A DNA stretch of 64,000 nt from Brachybacterium huguangmaarense (GTDB taxonomy: Bacteria > Actinomycetota > Actinomycetes > Actinomycetales > Dermabacteraceae). Below the pieces are notes generated by a model. That model was not told where the DNA came from. It saw only the letters and a list, made by a program, of their open reading frames with translations, and did not search any database. Both the position numbers and the translations under genes were made by a program. The stretch covers positions 310,001 to 374,000 of the forward strand of contig NZ_CP107020.1 of NCBI RefSeq assembly GCF_025725725.1, read 5' to 3'. This document shows, piece after piece, positions 7,813 to 15,593 of the stretch; positions within the stretch are counted from its first letter, which is position 1; the number at the start of each line of letters is the position of its first letter.

Positions 7813-9066
7813 GTGCCCACCCAGGTCATCGTCGCCCCGCCGGCGCGCGCCGCCATGTTCCTCACGCTCACCGTGCCCGCGGGATCCGAGCGCGCCGTGC
7901 GCGGGGTGCTGGCCGGCGTCTCCGATCTCGCGAAGTCGGTGTCCTTCCGCAACCCGGCCGCCGAGCTGCACGTCGTCATCGGCCTCGGCTCGGACCTGTG
8001 GGACCGCATGGTCGCCGGCGTGCCCCGCCCCAAGGACCTCCGGGTGTTCCCAGGCGTCGCCGGCGCCCGGCACGTCGCGCCGTCCACGCCGGGGGACGTG
8101 CTCGTGCATCTGCGGGCGGGCCACCTCGACCAGTGCTTCGAGTTCGCGCGGCTGCTCGCGCTGCAGCTCGGGGACGACGCGCGCGTCGTGGACGAGGTGC
8201 ACGGCTTCAAGTACTTCGACAACCGCGACCTGCTGGGCTTCGTCGACGGCACCGCGAACCCCCAGGAGGAGGAGGCCTATTCCTCGGCCCTGGTCTCCGA
8301 GGAGCTCGATGCGGCGTATGTCGGCTCGAGCTACGTGGTGGTGCAGAAGTACGTGCACGACCTCACGGCGTGGGAGTCCCTGAGCGTCGAGGAGCAGGAG
8401 CGCGTGATCGGGCGCTACAAGCTCAACGACGTCGAGATCCCCGACGACAAGAAGGCGACCGACTCCCACGTCTTCCTCACCACGATCACGGACGAGGAGG
8501 GCGTCGAGCACGACATCCTGCGCGACAACATGCCCTTCGGCGAGATCGGCGCCGGCGAGTTCGGCACCTACTTCATCGGGTACGCGGGCAACCCGCTCGT
8601 GATCGAGCAGATGCTGCGCAACATGTTCGTGGGGCGCCCGGAGGGCAACTACGACCGCATCCTCGACTTCTCGACCGCGATGACCGGCAACCTGTTCTTC
8701 GTGCCGACCGCGGAGCTCCTCGACGGGATCGACGACCTCGATCTGCCCGGGTCCGCCGCGGCCGAGCCCGATCCCGGCGACGAGCCGCCCGCCACGGGCC
8801 ATGCCGAAGGGGCCACGGTCCTGGGCGCGCCCTCACGCCTCGGGGCCGACGACGACACGACGCCCGACCCCGCCCTCGGCCTGGACCTGCTGGGCACGCG
8901 CCGCGCGGCGCCGAGCCCGCTCGACGCCGCGGGCGCGGGCGACCACGACGAGGCGCCCGAGCCCGATCAGGACCCGGGCGACCACGGCCCGGCACCGCAC
9001 GACACCCCGCACGACCTCGGCATCGGCAGCCTCCGACCCCGACGAAAGGACACCGACGCGCCATGA
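7813..9066 (+). CDS. Dye-decolourising (DyP-type) haem peroxidase, encapsulin cargo
   Basis: A 417-aa protein. The DyP core covers about residues 1-308, with the GFVDG motif (142-146, catalytic Asp145), likely proximal haem ligand His219 in DSHVFL, and distal Arg237 and Asn239 in LRDNMPFG. This is the class B pattern. Residues about 309-400 form a long, acidic, Pro/Ala/Gly/Asp-rich disordered linker. The end, DLGIGSLRPRR (401-411), matches the encapsulin cargo-loading peptide consensus (LGIGSL). The GTG start at 7813 has AGGAG upstream. The gene overlaps the shell gene by ATGA, so shell and cargo are translationally coupled. It oxidises substrates with hydrogen peroxide, probably inside the shell. 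The physiological substrate is not evident. Confidence 0.96.
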   Translation: MPTQVIVAPPARAAMFLTLTVPAGSERAVRGVLAGVSDLAKSVSFRNPAAELHVVIGLGSDLWDRMVAGVPRPKDLRVFPGVAGARHVAPSTPGDVLVHLRAGHLDQCFEFARLLALQLGDDARVVDEVHGFKYFDNRDLLGFVDGTANPQEEEAYSSALVSEELDAAYVGSSYVVVQKYVHDLTAWESLSVEEQERVIGRYKLNDVEIPDDKKATDSHVFLTTITDEEGVEHDILRDNMPFGEIGAGEFGTYFIGYAGNPLVIEQMLRNMFVGRPEGNYDRILDFSTAMTGNLFFVPTAELLDGIDDLDLPGSAAAEPDPGDEPPATGHAEGATVLGAPSRLGADDDTTPDPALGLDLLGTRRAAPSPLDAAGAGDHDEAPEPDQDPGDHGPAPHDTPHDLGIGSLRPRRKDTDAP

Positions 9067-9869
9067 GCACCAATCTCCACCGCGGCCTCGCCCCCCTCTC
9101 GACCGCCGCCTGGGCGGATCTCGAGGACGAGGTCCGCCGCACCTTCGAACGCTCCGTCGCCGGCCGCCGTGTCGTCGACATGCCCGACGCGCGCGGCGCC
9201 GGGTTCTCCTCGCTGTCCACCGGCCGTCAGCTCGCCATCGGCGGCGACGTCGAGGGGGTCCGCGCCCGCCGTCGCGAGGTCCTCCCCGTCCTCGAGCTGC
9301 GTGCTCCCTTCACGGTTCGCCGCGAGGAGGTGGACGCCGTGCTGCGCGGCGCGGTCGACGCCGACTGGCAGCAGGCCAAGGAGGCCGCGGCGCGGATCGC
9401 GCGCGCCGAGGACCGCGTCCTGTTCTACGGCAGCGCGGACGCGGGCCTCGACGGCATCGTGCCGGCCTCGACCAACCCGCCGGTCGTGATGCCGGCCGAC
9501 ATCCGCGAGTTCGCCGACGCCGTCGCCCAGGCGACGAGCGCGCTGCGCCTGGTGGGCGTCGACGGCCCCTACGTGCTGTTCCTGCCGCCGGCCGTCTACA
9601 CCCAGATCAACGAGACCGTCGACCACGGCTACCCGATCCGCGACCACATCCAGCGGATCCTGCGCACCGAGGGCCGGATCGTCTGGGCCCCCGCCCTGGA
9701 CCGCCCCGTGCTCATCTCCGACCGCGGCGAGGACTACGAGCTGTGCCTCGGCCAGGACCTCGCCATCGGCTATCTGCGCCACGACGACGAGACCGTCGAC
9801 CTCTACCTCGAGGAGACCCTCACGGTGCGCGTGGCCACCGCCGAGGCCTCCGTCGTGATCGGAGACTGA
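9063..9869 (+). CDS. Family 1 encapsulin nanocompartment shell protein
   Basis: A 268-aa HK97-fold shell protein of typical length for T=1 family 1 encapsulins. Recognisable pieces are the N-terminal NLHRGLAPLSTAAWADLEDE helix that docks cargo peptides, the RRVVDMPDARGAG segment, the E-loop region around VLPVLELRAPF, the P-domain, and the C-terminal YLRHDDETVDLYLEETLTVR strand typical of the A-domain end. The ATG overlaps the DyP stop. Together they encode a peroxidase-loaded protein compartment, a known oxidative-stress arrangement in actinobacteria. The next gene starts 3 nt after this stop, so the operon continues. Confidence 0.97.
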   Translation: MSTNLHRGLAPLSTAAWADLEDEVRRTFERSVAGRRVVDMPDARGAGFSSLSTGRQLAIGGDVEGVRARRREVLPVLELRAPFTVRREEVDAVLRGAVDADWQQAKEAAARIARAEDRVLFYGSADAGLDGIVPASTNPPVVMPADIREFADAVAQATSALRLVGVDGPYVLFLPPAVYTQINETVDHGYPIRDHIQRILRTEGRIVWAPALDRPVLISDRGEDYELCLGQDLAIGYLRHDDETVDLYLEETLTVRVATAEASVVIGD

Positions 9870-9872
9870 GAG

Positions 9873-10895
9873 ATGACCGCCCCCGAGACCTCCCGGCCCG
9901 TCGTCCCCGCGAGCGTGCGCGCCGCCCGCGTCCATGCCTTCGGCGGGCCCGAGCAGCTGCGGGTCGAGGAGATCGACACGCCGCGGCCCGGGCCCGGCGA
10001 GGTGCTCGTGCGCGTCGCCTTCGCGGGGCTGAACCCGCTGGACTACAAGCAGCGCGACGGCTCGTCGCCGAGCGCGCGCGCCCTCACGCTGCCCGCCGCG
10101 CTCGGGCGCGAGCTGGCCGGCACCGTGCTCGACGCCGGCGAGGGCGTCGACCTCGACGCGCTCGGCCTGTCCCCGGGCACGACCGTGTACGGGGTGCGCC
10201 CGATGACCGACCCGCGCGGCTGCTACGCCGAGGCGGTCGTGATCGCGGCCGGCGACCTCGCCCCCGTTCCGGCGGGGCCCGACGGCGCGGTGCCGACCGG
10301 CGAGGCGCTCGCCCCCTACGGCGGGCTCGCCCTGGCGGGGACGACCGCGCTCACCGCCGTGCGGCAGGCCCACCTCGCCCCGGGCGAGACCGTGCTCGTC
10401 CACGGCGGCAGCGGCGGCGTCGGCCAGCTGCTTCTCCCCCTGCTCGTGCAGGCGGGAGCGGGGCGCATCTGGGCCACGGGGAAGGCCGAGAACGCCGTGC
10501 GCATCGCCGAGCTGGGCGCGACCCCGATCCCCTACGACGAGGCCGACTGGCAGGAGGTGATCCGCGAGGCCACGGGAGGATCCGGCGTCGACGTCGTCAT
10601 CGACACCCACTACTTCTCGACGTTCGAGCCGAGCCTCGAGCACCTGGCCCCCGGTGGCCGCATCGTGGTCCTGCCCACGCTCGCCGACCTGACCCCGGCC
10701 ACCGAGCGCGGCATCGAGGCACACATCCCGCGCATCGAGCCCACCCGTGAGGACCTCGACGCCCTCGCGGCCGACCATGCGCGGGGCACCCTGCCGCTCG
10801 AGGTCAGCGAGATCCTCCCCCTCGCGGACGTCGCACGCGGCCACGAGCAGCTGCAGAGCGGGCACACGCGCGGCAAGATCGTGCTCGCCCTGTGA
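9873..10895 (+). CDS. NAD(P)H-dependent quinone oxidoreductase-like protein (zinc-free MDR family)
   Basis: A 340-aa medium-chain dehydrogenase/reductase. It has an N-terminal GroES-like domain (PGPGEVLVRV, GLNPLDYK, LGRELAGTV) and a Rossmann domain with the nucleotide-binding VLVHGGSGGVGQLLLPL. The catalytic and structural zinc cysteines of alcohol dehydrogenases are absent, which fits the quinone oxidoreductase branch. It begins 3 nt after the encapsulin stop and overlaps the following gene by GTGA, so it is probably co-transcribed with the peroxidase compartment. A redox link to the DyP or its products is possible but not shown by the sequence. No encapsulin-targeting peptide is visible at its C-terminus. 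Confidence 0.9.
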   Translation: MTAPETSRPVVPASVRAARVHAFGGPEQLRVEEIDTPRPGPGEVLVRVAFAGLNPLDYKQRDGSSPSARALTLPAALGRELAGTVLDAGEGVDLDALGLSPGTTVYGVRPMTDPRGCYAEAVVIAAGDLAPVPAGPDGAVPTGEALAPYGGLALAGTTALTAVRQAHLAPGETVLVHGGSGGVGQLLLPLLVQAGAGRIWATGKAENAVRIAELGATPIPYDEADWQEVIREATGGSGVDVVIDTHYFSTFEPSLEHLAPGGRIVVLPTLADLTPATERGIEAHIPRIEPTREDLDALAADHARGTLPLEVSEILPLADVARGHEQLQSGHTRGKIVLAL

Positions 10896-12199
10896 GCCCG
10901 GCCGCGACCACCGCGTCCGACCCCGCCGAGGAGGCCTTCGCGGCGGGGCTCGCCCGGGTGCTCGACCCCGCCGGCTGGGACCTCCTGCAGACCCTGCCGC
11001 CGTACACCGAGGCCGACGCCCTCGCGCTCGGCGCGACCCTGCGCCGCGCCGGCCACGACCCCGAGCTGGTCGCGGCGGTCCTCACCCAGGCGCGGCTGCG
11101 CGCCAAGGGCGCCGAGAAGTTCGGGGAGTTCGCCCACTCGATGCTGTTCACCCCGCGCGGCCTCGAGCAGGCCACGAGACTGCCCGTCGCCGCCCTGCAC
11201 GCCCGTCGCTTCCTCGACGCGGGCGTCAGCTCGCTCGCGGACCTCGGCTGCGGGATCGGCGGCGACGCGATGGCGGCGTCGGCGCTCGGACTCGCCGTGA
11301 CAGCGGTCGACCGGGACCCGGTCACCGTGGCCGTCGCGACCGTCAACCTCCAGCCCTTCCCCTCCTCCCGCGCCGTGCTCGGCGAGGCCGAGCAGGCCGA
11401 CCTCTCCGGCATCGACGGCATCTGGATGGATCCCGCGCGGCGCACCGTGCGGGGTCCGGCCCGGCGCCTGCACGACCCCGAGCAGTACTCGCCTCCCCTG
11501 TCGGCCGTGACCGCGCTCGCGCGGCGCCTCGGCGGCGGCGAGCAGGACGGCCCCCTCGGCGTGAAGCTCGGCCCCGGCATCGACCGCGACGCGCTCCCCC
11601 CGGACACCGAGACCCAGTGGATCTCGTGGCACGGGCACGTGCTCGAGGCCGACTGCTGGTTCGGACCCGTGCGCACCCCCGGGGTCGCGCACAGCGCCCT
11701 CGTGATCGGCTCCGGCGGCGCCGCACTGCTGCGCGACGTCGAGGAGTCGGATCCGACGGGCCCCGCCCCGAGTCCGGTGCCCGATCCCGTGCCGGGCCCC
11801 CTCGGCGCGCACCTCTACGAGCCCGACGGGGCGGTGATCCGGGCGGGGCTGATCGGCCGGCTCGCGCGCGACCTCGACGCCCACACGATCGATCCGACGA
11901 TCGCCTACCTGACCTCGGACGCCGCCGTGTCCACCCCCTTCGCCCACGGCTACGCGGTGCGGCACGTGATGCCGTTCTCGATCAAGCGCCTGACCGCCTA
12001 CCTGCGCGAGCACCGCCTGGGTCGGCTCGAGATCAAGAAGCGCGGCACGGCCCTCGAGCCCGAGGAGCTGCGGCGCCGTCTGCGTCCCCGCCGCTTCGGC
12101 GACGAGGCGGCGACCCTGGTCCTCACCCGGATCGCGGGCGAGCAGAGCGTGATCGTCGCCGATCCCCATGCGCGCGAGGGCGGGCCGTCCGCCGCCTGA
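10892..12199 (+). CDS. Class I SAM-dependent methyltransferase with C-terminal THUMP-like domain
   Basis: A 435-aa soluble protein from GTG, overlapping the oxidoreductase stop. An alpha-helical N-terminal region of about 100 residues precedes the SAM-binding motif I LADLGCGIGGDAMAAS, followed by AVDRDPVTVAVATVNL (motif II) and a WMDPARR motif. The C-terminal part (AYLTSDAAVSTPFAHGY to the end) matches the THUMP-like domain found in actinobacterial members. Such proteins are annotated as putative RNA methyltransferases, but the substrate is unknown. It is the last gene of the encapsulin operon as far as spacing shows. The next gene follows after 80 nt with its own ribosome-binding site. Confidence 0.88.
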   Translation: MSPAATTASDPAEEAFAAGLARVLDPAGWDLLQTLPPYTEADALALGATLRRAGHDPELVAAVLTQARLRAKGAEKFGEFAHSMLFTPRGLEQATRLPVAALHARRFLDAGVSSLADLGCGIGGDAMAASALGLAVTAVDRDPVTVAVATVNLQPFPSSRAVLGEAEQADLSGIDGIWMDPARRTVRGPARRLHDPEQYSPPLSAVTALARRLGGGEQDGPLGVKLGPGIDRDALPPDTETQWISWHGHVLEADCWFGPVRTPGVAHSALVIGSGGAALLRDVEESDPTGPAPSPVPDPVPGPLGAHLYEPDGAVIRAGLIGRLARDLDAHTIDPTIAYLTSDAAVSTPFAHGYAVRHVMPFSIKRLTAYLREHRLGRLEIKKRGTALEPEELRRRLRPRRFGDEAATLVLTRIAGEQSVIVADPHAREGGPSAA

Positions 12200-12279
12200 C
12201 CGTGCGGGCGCGCCCCCGCGTCCAGGACCGCCCAGGCACGCCCAGGGGACCTGGCGCCGCGAGGAGTAGGGTCCGGCCC

Positions 12280-12975
12280 ATGTGGCAGATCATGGACATG
12301 CTCAACGGGTACAAGAAGGAGATGGTGTCGGCGGCCGACGCCCTGCCCGGCCGCGACCGGTATCCCTACCCGCTCGCGCGCGAGCACGCCGTGCTGCACA
12401 CCGACATGCTGGGCCCCGACGCCCCCGTCGACCCGCGCCCGTGGCCCGACGCCTCCGAGGAGATCATTCTGGCGGGCGGCTGCTTCTGGGGCATCGAGCG
12501 GATCGCCTGGGAGATCCCGGGCGTGCACACCACGTCGGCGGGATACGCGGGCGGTCACACGCCCCACCCCACCTACGAGGAGGTCTTCTCCGCCAAGACG
12601 GGCCACGCCGAGGCCGTGCGCGTGATCTACACGGGCGGCGAGCAGACCCTGCGGGCCGTCCTCGAGCAGTTCTGGTCCCAGCACGATCCGACCACCGCGA
12701 TGCGCCAGGGCAACGACGTGGGCACGGAGTACCGCTCGGCGGTCTACTGGACCACTCCCGGACAGGGCGAGCTGGTGCGCCGGAGCGCGGACCGCTACCA
12801 GGAGGCGCTCGACGAGGCCGGGCGCGGGCGCATCACGACCGAGCTGCTGCCGCTCGCCGAGGCGGGCGACGGCGTGTACTACACGGCCGAGCCCGAGCAT
12901 CAGCAGTACCTCGCCAAGAACCCCTACGGCTACTGCAACCACGGCTTCAACGGCGTCGCCTGCGCCCTGCGCTGA
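12280..12975 (+). CDS. msrA: Peptide-methionine (S)-S-oxide reductase MsrA
   Basis: A 231-aa cytoplasmic repair enzyme that reduces methionine-S-sulfoxide. The catalytic motif is AGGCFWGIER with Cys68. GYAGGHTPHPTYEEV and DPTT..RQGNDVGTEYRSA are canonical, and the C-terminal YGYCNHGFNGVAC supplies recycling cysteines. The roughly 60-residue N-terminal extension is typical of the longer actinobacterial forms. The ATG at 12280 was chosen, with GAGGAG about 13 nt upstream; ATGs at 12292 or 12298 are alternatives. Placement just after the DyP/encapsulin operon adds another peroxide-stress function to this stretch. Confidence 0.95.
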   Translation: MWQIMDMLNGYKKEMVSAADALPGRDRYPYPLAREHAVLHTDMLGPDAPVDPRPWPDASEEIILAGGCFWGIERIAWEIPGVHTTSAGYAGGHTPHPTYEEVFSAKTGHAEAVRVIYTGGEQTLRAVLEQFWSQHDPTTAMRQGNDVGTEYRSAVYWTTPGQGELVRRSADRYQEALDEAGRGRITTELLPLAEAGDGVYYTAEPEHQQYLAKNPYGYCNHGFNGVACALR

Positions 12976-13367
12976 GCGCCCCGGCGCGCAGCCGGCCCCC
13001 GGCGGCGGATCCTAAGCTCGCCCCCGCCCGGGGGCAGGAGCTGCCGGCGACCGGCGCTCGGAGGGCTCGCGACCGCCTGCATTGGCGCGTGCGCCCTCGG
13101 GCGCGGGGGCTCGGCGGCCGACCGCCCGGTCAGCGGCGTGGCCGCCAGATGAACGCTCGAGGAACAGCGGGCCCAGGCCCTGGCGCACGGCGCTGTCGAC
13201 GGGCGATCCTGAGTTGTCGGCCTTCGCCTGCCCGCCCCCGGCCAGCCGCCGCCGGCCCCCGCCCGTCTCCTGCCCGCCTCGTACCTCCCGGAACGCCGCC
13301 GCCTGAGGCATGCTGGTCCCTCACCCCTCCGGCTCCCCCCGTCCCGGTTCGATCCGAAAGGTTCGCT
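12976..13367. other. 392-bp gap without a supported gene
   Basis: A terminator-like GCCCCC/GGGGGC 6-bp stem with 4-nt loop lies at 13020-13035, about 45 nt after msrA. The rest is a C- and G-rich stretch in which several short ORFs on both strands have proline/arginine-rich composition and no family resemblance. I see no repeat or RNA gene. Confidence 0.6.
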
Positions 13368-14069
13368 GTGCCGATGAACAACCCCCTCAGCTCGGTCCTC
13401 GGATGGCTGCACGAGGGCTACCCGGACGGCGTGCCGCCCAAGGACTTCTACCCCCTCCTGGCCCTGCTCGCGCGCACCCTGAGCGATGAGGAGGTCGACG
13501 AGATCGTCTCGACCCTCCTGAACGAGAACCACGGCAGCGAGATCCGCGAGCGGGCCGTGCACGAGGCGATCGAGCAGGTCAAGCAGGCTCCGCCCAATCA
13601 GGCCGACGTGCGCGACGTCGCAGCTCGGCTCGCCGCGGCGGGCTGGCCGCTCGGCGACCCGGAGACCGCGCCGGCACGCCTGGGCGAGCGCAGCCCCGCG
13701 CGCGCGGGCGCCTACGGTCGCTCCGAGGCCCCCGCCGAGCCGGAGGCCGCGACCCCGTCCGCCGAGGTCGTCGACGACGGGCGCCCGGGCGTGGTCCAGC
13801 GCATGATCGAATGGCTCGACTTCGGCTACCCCAACGGCATCCCCTCGACCGACCGGGTGCCGATCCTCGCGCTCCTGCGACGCCGGCTCACCGACGACGA
13901 GGTGGACCAGATCGCCCGGGCCCTCGCCGACGAGGCGACGGGCGAGACCGTGGCGACCTCGGCGGCCGAGGCGATGATCGCGAACGTCACGCAGGAGGAG
14001 CCCACGCAGCACGAGCTCGACCGGGTGGCCTCACGCCTCGCCGCGAAGGGCTGGCCGCTCGAGTCCTGA
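13368..14069 (+). CDS. Tandem DUF3349 protein
   Basis: A 233-aa soluble acidic protein with two copies of a roughly 75-residue domain. The first begins at SSVLGWLHEGYPDGVPPKDF and ends AARLAAAGWPL. The second begins VVQRMIEWLDFGYPNGIPSTDR and ends ASRLAAKGWPL. The two copies align along their length (W-L-x-x-G-Y-P-x-G-[VI]-P, then LALL.R.L.D.EVD.I). They are joined by an Ala/Pro/Glu-rich linker at about 90-130. DUF3349 is common in mycobacteria and relatives with no known function. The GTG at 13368 (6 nt after GAAAGG) is preferred over the ATG two codons on. Confidence 0.85.
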   Translation: MPMNNPLSSVLGWLHEGYPDGVPPKDFYPLLALLARTLSDEEVDEIVSTLLNENHGSEIRERAVHEAIEQVKQAPPNQADVRDVAARLAAAGWPLGDPETAPARLGERSPARAGAYGRSEAPAEPEAATPSAEVVDDGRPGVVQRMIEWLDFGYPNGIPSTDRVPILALLRRRLTDDEVDQIARALADEATGETVATSAAEAMIANVTQEEPTQHELDRVASRLAAKGWPLES

Positions 14070-14147
14070 GCATCGGCGCTCCGCCCCCGGACCGCGGCGC
14101 CCGGACCGCCCCGGCCGGGGCGGAGGCGCACGCTATACCCTTCCCCC

Positions 14148-15578
14148 GTGAGCTCCTCCGAGAACGGTTCCGCCGCTCCCGCCGCGGACGCCCCCGCGAG
14201 CCCGCGCGAGCCCACCCATCGTCGGCGCGGCGCCCGCGCGCGCCTGATCGCCCCCGTCGCCCTCGCCGTGCTCGCGGTCCTGCTGTACGGGACCCTGTCG
14301 ACCCTGCAGTGGCGCAACCTCGTCACGCCCAGCTGGGACCTCGGCATCTTCTCCGAGCTCGCCAAGGACTACGCCCACCTCCAGGCGCCCGTCGTGCCCA
14401 TCAAGGGCGACGGCGTCAACCTGCTCGGCGATCACTTCCATCCGATCCTCGTGCTGCTCGCCCCCGTGTGGTGGATATGGCCCTCGGGTCTCGCGCTGCT
14501 GTGGGCCCAGGCGCTCCTGTTCGGCATCTCTGCGATCCCGCTCACGCGCCTCGCGATGGAGCGCCTGGGCTCCGTGCTCGGCACGATCGCCGGGGCCGCC
14601 TACGTGTTCTCCTTCGGCCTGCAGGCCGCGCAGGACGTCCAGTTCCACGAGATCGCGTTCGCGGTGCCGATCATGGCGTTCGCCCTGACCCGGTTCCTGC
14701 GCGGCCGGGTCCTCGCGGCCTGCCTGTGGGCGGCGGCGCTCGTGTTCGTCAAGGAGGACCTGGGCCTCACGGTCGCCGTGTTCGGCGTGCTCGTGGCCGT
14801 GCGCGCCCGCGGCTACCGGCTCGAGGGGATCGGGCTGGCCTGCTGGGGGGCCGGCTGGTTCGTGCTGTCCACGTTCGTCCTGCTGCCGCTGCTCAACACC
14901 CAGGGGCAGTACGACTACACCGGCAACCTCGGCTCGCTGTGGGAGGTGTTCGTCCCGGGCACCAAGTGGATCACGGTGCTCATGCTGATGCTCGCGGCCG
15001 GGGTGATCGGCCTGCGCTCGGGGCTCATCGCGCTCATGCTGCCCACCCTCGCCTGGCGCTTCACCGGCACGGTGGACTTCTACTGGACCTGGTACTGGCA
15101 CTACAACGCGATCCTGATGCCGATCGCGCTCGCCGCGCTGCTCGACGTCGCCCCGCGTCTCCGCCGTCCCACCCGCATGATCGCGGTCGGCGCGAGCGCG
15201 GCGGTCACGCTCGTGCTCGCGGGCTCGATGCCGCTCGCGGCCCTCGCCAAGCCCTCCTCGTGGGAGACGACGTGGCGGGCGGCACCGGCGGCCGGGGCGA
15301 TCGAGGCCGTGCCCGAGGGAGCGGTCGTCGCCGCCGACATCCCCCTGCTCGCGCCGCTCGTCCCCGACCACGACGTGCAGTGGGTCCACGGCCCCAACGC
15401 GCGCGTGCCCCGGTGCGTCGTGGTGGACGCGTACGCCTTCTCGTGGAGCCCGGGGCCACCCGCCGACCCGGCGCAGTGGGCCGACGAGCACTACGGCCAG
15501 GCGGCCGGCACCTTCGTCGTCACGTACGACGACGGCGGGTTCACGGTCGCGTGCCGCTCCCCCGACAGCGGGGGCTGA
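14148..15578 (+). CDS. DUF2079 family polytopic membrane protein
   Basis: A 476-aa integral membrane protein. A Pro/Ala/Ser-rich cytoplasmic N-terminus (1-32) is followed by about ten hydrophobic segments. The SWDLGIFSELAKDYAHLQAP motif after the first helix, GDHFHPILVLLAPVWWIWPS, and WYWHYNAILMPIALAALLD are DUF2079 features. The DLGIF motif and topology recall glycosyltransferases of the GT-C fold, so a lipid-linked sugar transferase is plausible but unproven. It starts at GTG 14148. It converges on the alpha/beta hydrolase, with only 15 nt between stops. Confidence 0.88.
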   Translation: MSSSENGSAAPAADAPASPREPTHRRRGARARLIAPVALAVLAVLLYGTLSTLQWRNLVTPSWDLGIFSELAKDYAHLQAPVVPIKGDGVNLLGDHFHPILVLLAPVWWIWPSGLALLWAQALLFGISAIPLTRLAMERLGSVLGTIAGAAYVFSFGLQAAQDVQFHEIAFAVPIMAFALTRFLRGRVLAACLWAAALVFVKEDLGLTVAVFGVLVAVRARGYRLEGIGLACWGAGWFVLSTFVLLPLLNTQGQYDYTGNLGSLWEVFVPGTKWITVLMLMLAAGVIGLRSGLIALMLPTLAWRFTGTVDFYWTWYWHYNAILMPIALAALLDVAPRLRRPTRMIAVGASAAVTLVLAGSMPLAALAKPSSWETTWRAAPAAGAIEAVPEGAVVAADIPLLAPLVPDHDVQWVHGPNARVPRCVVVDAYAFSWSPGPPADPAQWADEHYGQAAGTFVVTYDDGGFTVACRSPDSGG

Positions 15579-15593
15579 CGGCGTCGCGACGCC

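Noticed and set aside
13012..13311. Short ORFs on both strands between msrA and the DUF3349 gene
   Set aside because: They are Pro/Arg/Gly-rich, with no ribosome sites and no hydrophobic or domain pattern.
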